Below are positions 7,201 to 13,325 of a DNA stretch of 13,325 bases, in pieces (position 1 is the first letter of the stretch; every line of letters begins with the position of its first letter). Under the pieces are notes generated by a model. That model searched no databases and had not been told where the DNA came from. It was given only the letters and a program-made list of their open reading frames with translations. The translations under genes and the position numbers were made by a program. The stretch comes from PVC group bacterium (GTDB lineage Bacteria; Verrucomicrobiota; Kiritimatiellia; SS1-B-03-39; UBA6053), in the NCBI GenBank assembly GCA_003565035.1, contig PXDP01000479.1, positions 1 to 13,325 on the forward strand, written 5' to 3'.

Positions 7201-8910
7201 TCACGTGTATTTAATCACTTCCTCCATGGTGGTCACACCGTCCAGGATACAGCGTATACCGTCTTCACGGAGCGTGCGCATCCCCAGTTCCCGGGCTCGG
7301 TCTCGGATCACAACCGTGGGACGGCGCTCTGTAATCAGATTCCGAATTGGATCGGTCACCTTGAGATATTCATAAATTCCGCGCCGTCCGTGGTAACCCG
7401 TCTTATTGCACTCGTCACAGCCGGCCCCCACATAAAACGGGCGGTCTCCGACCGAATCCCGCGTGAGTCCCAGGGATTTTATTTGCAAATCATCAGGAAC
7501 AAAGGGGGTTTTGCAGTCTTTACAGATGGTTCGCACCAATCGGGTTCCCATGACCGACTGCAGGGTGGAGGCCACCAGAAACGGTTCCACATCCATGTCA
7601 ATGAGCCGGGTGATGGCCCCCGCACTGTCGTTGGTGTGGAGGGTACTGAACACCAAGTGACCGGTGAGGGAGGCCTGAATGGAAATCTGAGCGGTTTCCA
7701 TATCCCGGATTTCCCCTACCAGAATCACATCCGGGTCCTGACGCAGATACGCACGGAGAATACTCGCAAAGGTTAAGCCAATCCGGTGGTTCGCATTCAC
7801 CTGGACAATCCCGTCAATATCATATTCCACCGGCTCCTCCGCCGTCAGAATTTTCACCCCCACCTCGTTGCGCCTGCCAAGTGCCGCATACAGCGTCGTG
7901 GTTTTGCCGGAACCCGTGGGCCCGGTCACCAGGATAATTCCGTTGGGCATCAGAATGTCTTCGGTGAAATTCTCATACACATCGTCCGGCATGCCCAGAC
8001 GTTCAAGCTCAAGGCCCACGGCACTCTGGTCGAGCACGCGGAGCACCACACTTTCACCAAACTGGGTGGGCAGGGTGGACACACGGAAATCAACCGGCCG
8101 CCCGGCAATGTTCAGCTGAATCCGACCGTCCTGCGGCAGACGGCGCTCGGAAATATCCAACCCGGAAATCACCTTGATTCGTGAGATCACCGGCAGGGCC
8201 AGATGTTTGGGCGGCGGCGCCATCTCATAGAGAGCACCATCCACGCGATACCGAATTTTAAACTCGTGCTCGAAAGGCTCAAAGTGAATGTCGGAGGCAC
8301 GGTCCTGCACCGCCTGATAGAGGACAAGATTCACGAATCGAATGACCGGTGCCGCATTGGCGCTGCTGGCTAAATCCTCTTCCGTAAGGTTCGTCCCCGT
8401 TCCGATATCCCCTGCATCCTCCAGTTCGTTCTCCAGCTCCGAGAGCATGCTGCCGACCGAATCTGTGCTGTCATCCCCGAAATACTTGAGGAGATGATCC
8501 TTGATCTCGCGCTCTTTGGACACCACAAAGGTCACATCTTTGCCGAGGACAAAGCGCAGTTCATCCATAATTTCCGGGGTGATAAATTCACAGGTCGCCA
8601 GCTCCAGACTCATCGGATCCGCATTCACAGGGATCAGATTGTACATCCGGGCCAGGGAACCGGGGAGCTGCCGCACCACATCCGTCTCCACTGAAAAATG
8701 CTCCAGGTCCAGCACGCGCACCCCCATCAGCAGGGCTTGCTGTTCCATAAGAGAGTCTTCGGAAATAATATCCATGTCCAGAAGAATGGTTCGAATGGAG
8801 CGGCCTGTGCGCGTATGCTCATCCATCACATCCTCAGCCTGGGTCGCGGTGACGTACCCATGGTCCAGAAGATGCTGAAGAAGTTGATCGGAATGTGTTG
8901 TGTCAGACAT
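7201..8910 (-). CDS. GspE/PilB-family assembly ATPase, second copy
   Basis: The protein has 569 residues. An N-terminal MshEN-like domain (about 8-145) is followed by an acidic linker (about 146-182) and a secretion ATPase core. The core shows RASDIHFEP (204-212), Walker A GPTGSGKTT (330-338), an Asp-box-like ILTAEEPVEY (354-363), Walker B DVILVGEIRD (394-403) and a His box GHLVFSTLHTN (417-427). Cys463, Cys466, Cys498 and Cys501 form the zinc-binding tetracysteine typical of GspE/PilB and absent from PilT. Such hexamers power extension of a pilus or pseudopilus in the cytoplasm. The Asp box reads AEEP, where TVEDP is more usual. The gene begins 23 nt after pilT and ends 91 nt before pilC, with only a weak ribosome binding site. 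Whether it serves the pilus or a secretion pseudopilus cannot be told from sequence. Confidence 0.93.
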   Translation of the reverse strand: MSDTTHSDQLLQHLLDHGYVTATQAEDVMDEHTRTGRSIRTILLDMDIISEDSLMEQQALLMGVRVLDLEHFSVETDVVRQLPGSLARMYNLIPVNADPMSLELATCEFITPEIMDELRFVLGKDVTFVVSKEREIKDHLLKYFGDDSTDSVGSMLSELENELEDAGDIGTGTNLTEEDLASSANAAPVIRFVNLVLYQAVQDRASDIHFEPFEHEFKIRYRVDGALYEMAPPPKHLALPVISRIKVISGLDISERRLPQDGRIQLNIAGRPVDFRVSTLPTQFGESVVLRVLDQSAVGLELERLGMPDDVYENFTEDILMPNGIILVTGPTGSGKTTTLYAALGRRNEVGVKILTAEEPVEYDIDGIVQVNANHRIGLTFASILRAYLRQDPDVILVGEIRDMETAQISIQASLTGHLVFSTLHTNDSAGAITRLIDMDVEPFLVASTLQSVMGTRLVRTICKDCKTPFVPDDLQIKSLGLTRDSVGDRPFYVGAGCDECNKTGYHGRRGIYEYLKVTDPIRNLITERRPTVVIRDRARELGMRTLREDGIRCILDGVTTMEEVIKYT

Positions 8911-8933
8911 AATATTTCAGGGGTGAATCAAAA

Positions 8934-10010
8934 TTAGCCCGCTTGAACTTTTTGCGCAAGCGATTCGGGATCATTCGCTTTCAGAATCATATTCTCAAAA
9001 CTGATAACCCCTTTTCGATACAAAGTGAGAAGTGAAGTGTCCAGCGTCACCATGCCGTGCCGTGCGCCGGTTTGAATGTCGGAGGTGATCCGGAAGGTCT
9101 TGTTGTCCCGGATCAAAGCCTGAATCCCGGGGGTGGTGATCATAATCTCAAAGGCCGCCACCCGGCCGGGCTGGTCGATTCTGGGAAGCAGAACCTGGGA
9201 AATCACCGCCTGCAGCGTCGAGGACAACTGGGTCCGGATCTGCTCCTGCTGGTTGGTGGGAAAAGCATCAACAATACGGTCAACCGTTCTCGCCGCCCCG
9301 GTCGTGTGCAGCGTGGCAAAAACCAAGTGTCCGGTTTCCGCCGCTGTGATCGCCGCCTCCATGGTTTCCAAATCCCGCATTTCACCCACCAGAATCACAT
9401 CCGGGTCCTGACGAAGCGCTCTCACCAGCGCCTCCCGGAACGAAGGAACATCCACACCGACTTCGCGCTGGATCACCAGGCTGGTCTTGTGCTCATGATA
9501 AAACTCAATGGGATCCTCGACCGTGATGATATGACAGTCCCGTTCCTCATTGATGATGTTAATCATGCTCGCCAGCGTCGTCGACTTCCCGGAACCCGTC
9601 GGCCCCGTCACCAAAATCAGTCCCTTGGGCTTGTAGAGCAATTCTTTCGTCTGCGGGGGAAGACCGATCTGCTCTAAAGTGAGCAGGGTGTTCGGAATCT
9701 GGCGCAACACCATGCCCACGCCGCCGCGCTGACGGAAAATACTCACCCGGAATCGCGCAAGATCTTTAAACCCGAAGCCAAAATCGGCTCCACCGTCCTC
9801 CATGAGCTGACGGATGCAGTCTTCATTGGTGATTGACCGCATCAGCCGTTCCGTGTCCTCCGGCAACAACGGCTCTGTTTCCAGAGCATTCAAATGGCCG
9901 TTAATCCGCAATACCGGCGGGCTCCCCACCTCAATGTGCAAATCAGAGGCACCCTCTTCAACCGAGAGTTCCAACAAATCATCCATATTCACATCGCGTG
10001 AGGCTATCAT
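8934..10010 (-). CDS. pilT: PilT-family pilus retraction ATPase
   Basis: The protein has 358 residues, the normal size for PilT. It lacks the long MshEN domain and the tetracysteine of the assembly ATPases. It has ASDLHIEVG (21-29), Walker A GPTGSGKST (136-144), Asp box ITVEDPIEF (162-170), Walker B DVILVGEMRD (204-213) and His box GHLVFATLHT (227-236). The C-terminal GIQALIRDNK (295-304) corresponds to the AIRNLIRE motif needed for retraction, and GMVTLD follows at 319-324. PilT depolymerises the fibre and drives twitching, so its presence argues for a dynamic pilus rather than a pure type II secretion system. The ATG at 10010 shares one base with the upstream TGA (TGATG), with GGGAG 10 nt before it. 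An internal ATG at 9986 lacks such a site. Confidence 0.95.
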   Translation of the reverse strand: MIASRDVNMDDLLELSVEEGASDLHIEVGSPPVLRINGHLNALETEPLLPEDTERLMRSITNEDCIRQLMEDGGADFGFGFKDLARFRVSIFRQRGGVGMVLRQIPNTLLTLEQIGLPPQTKELLYKPKGLILVTGPTGSGKSTTLASMINIINEERDCHIITVEDPIEFYHEHKTSLVIQREVGVDVPSFREALVRALRQDPDVILVGEMRDLETMEAAITAAETGHLVFATLHTTGAARTVDRIVDAFPTNQQEQIRTQLSSTLQAVISQVLLPRIDQPGRVAAFEIMITTPGIQALIRDNKTFRITSDIQTGARHGMVTLDTSLLTLYRKGVISFENMILKANDPESLAQKVQAG

Positions 10011-11725
10011 CAGTTTGCATCTCCCATGGTAACCCGGAACACTTCATCCAGGGTGGTTTGGCCAGCAATGACCTTGCGAAGTCCATCCTCGCGCAGGGTA
10101 CGCATTCCCAACTCCCGGGCTTTTTTCCGGAGTTCCCCGGATTCCACCCCACCGTAGATCAAATGCTGCACCTCTTCGGTCACCGTGAAAATTTCAAACA
10201 AGCCAATTCGGCCCGAATATCCCGTGTAGGAACAGGAGGGACACCCCTCTCCCCGATGGAGTTCGAGTTGTTCCACCTGTCCGGCCAGTCCGCCCAGCAA
10301 ACGCAGTTCCCGGTCTGACGGCTTGTAAGGCTTAGAGCATTTAGAACAGATTTTCCGGACCAGACGCTGCGCCATGATCCCGCGCACCGAGGAGGCCACC
10401 AAAAAGGGCTTCACCCCAATATCAATCAGTCGTGTCACCGCGCTCGGGGCGTCGTTGGTGTGCAGGGTACTGAACACCAAGTGGCCGGTCAGCGAGGCAT
10501 TCACCGCGATTTCCGCCGTTTCAATATCGCGAATCTCCCCGATCATAATAATATTGGGTGCCTGACGCAGAATCGAGCGAAGCGCCGCCGAGAAGGTCAG
10601 GCCAATATCCGCCCGCACATGCACCTGGTTAATCCCGCTTAACTGATACTCCACCGGATCTTCCACCGTAATGATTTTGCGGTCCGGGGTGTTGATCTCA
10701 TTCAAACAGGAATACAGGGTGGTGGTTTTCCCCGACCCCGTCGGACCGGTCACCAGAACAATCCCGTCCGCCAGGCTGATCAGGGAACGGAAGGTTTGTT
10801 GGTCATCCGTGAAAAAGCCCAGTTCCGGCAATCCCAGCTTGAGGCTGTCTTTGTCCAGAATACGCATGACGATGGATTCACCATGGTTTGAGGGCACCGC
10901 CGACACACGAAGGTCAAGTTCGCGCCCCATCACATTAATCTGAATACGTCCGTCCTGACAAACCCGCTTTTCCGCGATACGCATGTTGGACATGATCTTC
11001 AGACGCTGAATAATGGCGGACTGGAGACGCTTGGGCGGGCTGTCCACTTCCTGCAGCCCCCCGTCAATCCGGTACCGGACCCGGAGTTTTTTCTCCATCG
11101 GCTCAATGTGAATATCCGAGGCCCGCTTTCGGAAAGCCTCGATAATGATCAGACTCACCAGCTTGATGATCGGCGCGTCTTCTTCCGTCGTCTCCTCCGA
11201 ATCCCCGAACAGTTCCCGCGTCTCATCGGTCGCAATGCCCGAAATCGTGGCCTCGGTCAGCTCCTGGAGCGCCGAACCAATCCGCCCGCCTCCTCCAGCG
11301 TAAAAGAGATTGATGGCAGACTTGATCTCTTTTTTCGCCGCCACCACCGGCACCACATCATAGGGCAGGGAATAACGAAGACTGTCAATCGTGTCCAAAT
11401 CCTGGGGATCGGCAATCGCCACCGTTAACTCATTCCCCCGCTTCCATACCGGCATCACCATGTACCGCCGGGCCAATTCGGCCGGAATACAGTCGATCAC
11501 CTCCTGGTCCACATCAATTTCACGCAACGAAACAGTCTCCATTCCATACTGCTCGGCCATCACCTGCAGAATTTCCTGGGCGGTCACCATCCCGGATTCT
11601 TCCAAAACTTCCGTGACCGTCGAATTCTTTTCTTTGACCAGATATGCGGTTTTATCCGCAATCGCCTGATCAATCATCCCCGCCCGAAGCAGGGTCTCCA
11701 ACGTATATTCATCATTCGGTGTCAA
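10010..11725 (-). CDS. GspE/PilB-family assembly ATPase, first copy (TTG start)
   Basis: The protein has 571 residues. An MshEN-type domain covers about 5-140 and a Gly/acidic linker about 144-183. The ATPase core shows RASDIHIEP (201-209), Walker A GPTGSGKTT (327-335), Asp box IITVEDPVEY (351-360), Walker B NIIMIGEIRD (391-400) and His box GHLVFSTLHTN (414-424). Cys460, Cys463, Cys495 and Cys498 form the zinc tetracysteine. It shares the architecture of the ATPase at 7201-8910 but differs in the Asp box, and has APN rather than DPD before Walker B, so the two are clear paralogues. The frame has no ATG before its upstream stop. TTG at 11725 is preceded by AAGGA at 6 nt, and the conserved domain begins before the first internal ATG, so TTG is the likely start. 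It ends in a one-base overlap with pilT. A PilB role is favoured by the pilT coupling. Confidence 0.92.
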   Translation of the reverse strand: MTPNDEYTLETLLRAGMIDQAIADKTAYLVKEKNSTVTEVLEESGMVTAQEILQVMAEQYGMETVSLREIDVDQEVIDCIPAELARRYMVMPVWKRGNELTVAIADPQDLDTIDSLRYSLPYDVVPVVAAKKEIKSAINLFYAGGGGRIGSALQELTEATISGIATDETRELFGDSEETTEEDAPIIKLVSLIIIEAFRKRASDIHIEPMEKKLRVRYRIDGGLQEVDSPPKRLQSAIIQRLKIMSNMRIAEKRVCQDGRIQINVMGRELDLRVSAVPSNHGESIVMRILDKDSLKLGLPELGFFTDDQQTFRSLISLADGIVLVTGPTGSGKTTTLYSCLNEINTPDRKIITVEDPVEYQLSGINQVHVRADIGLTFSAALRSILRQAPNIIMIGEIRDIETAEIAVNASLTGHLVFSTLHTNDAPSAVTRLIDIGVKPFLVASSVRGIMAQRLVRKICSKCSKPYKPSDRELRLLGGLAGQVEQLELHRGEGCPSCSYTGYSGRIGLFEIFTVTEEVQHLIYGGVESGELRKKARELGMRTLREDGLRKVIAGQTTLDEVFRVTMGDAN

Positions 11726-11731
11726 AACGGT

Positions 11732-11736
11732 TCCTT
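11732..11736 (-). promoter_or_regulatory. Ribosome binding site before the TTG start
   Basis: AAGGA on the minus strand lies 6 nt before the TTG at 11725. There is no in-frame ATG upstream before a stop, so this site decides the unusual start codon. Confidence 0.6.
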
Positions 11737-11775
11737 GGGATAGAAAGATTTTCGAGTCATATAAAATTGCCCGTC

Positions 11776-11805
11776 ATTAAACGGAAGGGGTCCAGCCTAG
11801 ACCAA
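11776..11805 (-). promoter_or_regulatory. Possible weak sigma-70-like promoter of the pilus genes
   Basis: In the 84-nt gap after gatB, the minus strand has TTGGTC (11800-11805), an 18-nt spacer and TTTAAT (11776-11781). The -10 matches TATAAT at five of six bases and the -35 matches TTGACA only at its first three. Position fits a start for the pilus block, but chance occurrence is likely enough that this is only a candidate. Read-through from gatAB is the alternative, and no terminator is visible in the gap. Confidence 0.2.
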
Positions 11806-11809
11806 AGAC

Positions 11810-13246
11810 TTACGGTTTCGCAAGCTTTTGTTTCAAAAGATCCAAAACCATGGGCGGATTGGCCTTGCCGCGGCTTTTCTTCATCACCTGCCCCATCAGA
11901 AACTGCAAAGCAGATTCCTTGCCGCTTAAATAATCCTCCACCACTTTTCCATTTTCGTCAATGACCTCATTGACAAAGGCCTCGATCGCGCCCGTGTCAC
12001 TGACCTGGGCCAGCCCCCGGTCCTTGACAATCTGTTCGGGGTTTCCACCCTCCTTGAGCATCACCGCAAAGACCTCTTTGGCCTTGGTGCTGTTCAGTGT
12101 GCCTTTGTCCACCAGAGCGATCAGCGCCCCGAGAGCCGGAGCCGGCACCGGGAAACCGCCAATCTCCATATCCTCCTCCGAAAGAACACGCATCACCTCT
12201 GTCATCACCCAGTTGGCCGCCGCCTTGGGGTTTTTCCCCGCCGCCGCTTCAAAATAATCGGCAAGGCCCTTGTCCGCCACCAAAACCCCGGCATCATAGT
12301 CCGGCAGACCGTATTCGCTGACAAAGCGCGCCTGGCGTGTAGCCGGCAGTTCCGGCAGTTCCGTCTTCCAGGCTTCGATCTCCGCATCCGTAAGCCGAAT
12401 GCGCGCCAGATCCGGATCCGGAAAATACCGGTAATCATGCGCATCCTCTTTCGTCCTCATCGACCGCGTAACCCCCTGCTCATCATCCCAGCGCCGCGTC
12501 TCCTGCACCAGCCGCTCCCCCGCCCCCACCGCTTTGATCTGACGCCGCACCTCATAGGCCAGTGCCCGGTGCACCCCCCGGAAGGTGTTCATATTCTTGA
12601 TTTCCGCCTTCACGCCCAACTGGTCCGCATCCGGTGCCGCCACACTCACATTGATGTCGCAGCGGATATTCCCCTCCTCCAGATTGCAGTCGCTCACTCC
12701 GCCATATTGCAGAATCCGCTTCAGCGCGGTCAAATACGCAAAGGCCTCGTCCTCATTGTGCAGATCCGGTTCGGTCACAATCTCCATCAGGGGTGTGCCC
12801 GCCCGGTTGTAATCAATGCCGCTTGCGCCGCGCAGGTGCGTGGATTTGCCCACATCCTCCTCCAAATGAATCCGGTTGATCCGAATAAACCGTTTCACCC
12901 CGTTCACCTCGATCTCAATCCCCCCGCCCAGACACAGGGGCTGATCATACTGGGTAATCTGATAATTCTTGGGCATATCCGGATAAAAATAACTCTTCCG
13001 GTCATGCTTGCTCACCCGGGCAATCTCGCAGCCCAGCAGCAGCCCCGTCATCACCGTCTTGCGCACCGCCTCGCGGTTCAGCACCGGCAGCGAACCAGGA
13101 TATCCCAGACAAACCGGACACACCAGCGTATTGGGCGGCGCATCGGACCGCACCGCGCAGCCGCACCAGATTTTGGTCTTAGTATTCAACTGAACATGCG
13201 TCTCCAACCCAATGGTTGGAACCAGATTCGCCGTCGAAGCACTCAT
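11810..13246 (-). CDS. gatB: Asp-tRNA(Asn)/Glu-tRNA(Gln) amidotransferase subunit GatB
   Basis: The protein has 478 residues, the usual GatB length. GatB binds misacylated Glu-tRNA(Gln) or Asp-tRNA(Asn) and amidates it with ammonia supplied by GatA, giving correctly charged Gln-tRNA or Asn-tRNA in the cytoplasm. The start matches the family (TIGLETHVQL at 11-20). Cys28, Cys30, Cys43 and Cys46 are the zinc ligands. Other family motifs are MPKNYQITQYDQPLC (91-105), TPLMEIVTEPD (151-161), EGNIRCDINVS (191-201) and DYRYFPDPDL (271-280). The C-terminal tRNA-binding YqeY-like tail (about 330-478) is complete. The ATG at 13246 overlaps the gatA stop by 4 nt, and a G-rich GAGG site lies just upstream. 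The pilus genes start 84 nt after its TAA. Confidence 0.97.
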   Translation of the reverse strand: MSASTANLVPTIGLETHVQLNTKTKIWCGCAVRSDAPPNTLVCPVCLGYPGSLPVLNREAVRKTVMTGLLLGCEIARVSKHDRKSYFYPDMPKNYQITQYDQPLCLGGGIEIEVNGVKRFIRINRIHLEEDVGKSTHLRGASGIDYNRAGTPLMEIVTEPDLHNEDEAFAYLTALKRILQYGGVSDCNLEEGNIRCDINVSVAAPDADQLGVKAEIKNMNTFRGVHRALAYEVRRQIKAVGAGERLVQETRRWDDEQGVTRSMRTKEDAHDYRYFPDPDLARIRLTDAEIEAWKTELPELPATRQARFVSEYGLPDYDAGVLVADKGLADYFEAAAGKNPKAAANWVMTEVMRVLSEEDMEIGGFPVPAPALGALIALVDKGTLNSTKAKEVFAVMLKEGGNPEQIVKDRGLAQVSDTGAIEAFVNEVIDENGKVVEDYLSGKESALQFLMGQVMKKSRGKANPPMVLDLLKQKLAKP

Positions 13247-13325
13247 GCGCGCCCCCCCTCAATTACAGGTTTCCGTGTATGCCAGTCCGTTGTGGACTCA
13301 AACGCGTGCCCCGCCCGGAGGAGGG
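13243..13325 (-). CDS. gatA: GatA C-terminal end (amidotransferase amidase subunit), partial
   Basis: Only the last 26 codons and the TGA stop are inside the window. The translation includes LLRAGHAFESTTDWHTRKP, which matches the end of GatA, where an AHAFE...TDWH-type motif is conserved. The frame ends in GCATGA, so its stop overlaps the gatB ATG by four bases, the common gatAB coupling. GatA hydrolyses glutamine and channels ammonia to GatB. The catalytic part lies beyond the right edge. The tail after RKP (VIEGGRA) is encoded partly by the G-run that also serves as the gatB ribosome binding region. The fragment is short, but the motif and position agree. Confidence 0.85.
   Translation of the reverse strand, partial: LLRAGHAFESTTDWHTRKPVIEGGRA
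13252..13260 (-). promoter_or_regulatory. G-rich ribosome binding region of gatB inside gatA
   Basis: GAGGGGGGG on the minus strand lies 5 nt before the gatB ATG and inside the last codons of gatA. The seven-G run is a possible slippage-prone tract; see the finding on this region. Confidence 0.45.

Noticed and set aside
9057..9677. Plus-strand open frame of 206 codons
   Set aside because: It is fully antisense to pilT, where the conserved ATPase codons keep the opposite strand open by chance.

Overview
The window is a compact stretch of bacterial chromosome in which every supported gene lies on the minus strand, so transcription runs from right to left. It holds the tail of gatA and all of gatB, which encode subunits of the glutamyl/aspartyl-tRNA amidotransferase. 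A nine-gene block for a type IV pilus / type II secretion-like machine follows.

The accessory proteins match the families named after Akkermansia muciniphila Amuc_1098 to Amuc_1102. I recognised these from architecture, gene order and remembered family features, not from a search. They are typical of the PVC superphylum, so a member of Verrucomicrobiota, Kiritimatiellota or Lentisphaerota is the best guess. The base composition is moderate in GC by eye and does not narrow this further.

Layout in the direction of transcription: gatA end (13325-13243, overlapping the next gene by 4 nt); gatB (13246-11810); an 84-nt gap; a GspE/PilB-type ATPase with a TTG start (11725-10010, sharing 1 nt with the next gene); pilT (10010-8934); a second GspE/PilB-type ATPase (8910-7201); the PilC/GspF platform protein (7109-5835); a 170-nt gap; an Amuc_1102-like exported protein (5664-5062); a PilM-PilN-like fusion of the Amuc_1101 type (5038-3374, overlapping the next gene by 4 nt); an Amuc_1100-like protein (3377-2283); an Amuc_1099-like protein (2281-1163); and the first 360 codons of an Amuc_1098-like secretin (1080 to the left edge, incomplete).

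The genes can be read as one envelope-spanning machine. The two GspE/PilB ATPases and PilT supply assembly and retraction force in the cytoplasm, and PilC is the inner-membrane platform. The fused PilM-N, Amuc_1100 (PilO-like) and Amuc_1099 (PilP/GspC-like) would form the alignment complex leading to the Amuc_1098 outer-membrane channel. The order MN-O-P-Q is the order of the classical pilMNOPQ operon, although the sequences have diverged. No pilin or prepilin peptidase is present. No RNA genes, mobile elements, CRISPR arrays or other transfer signs were seen, and no gene-free stretch exceeds 170 nt.
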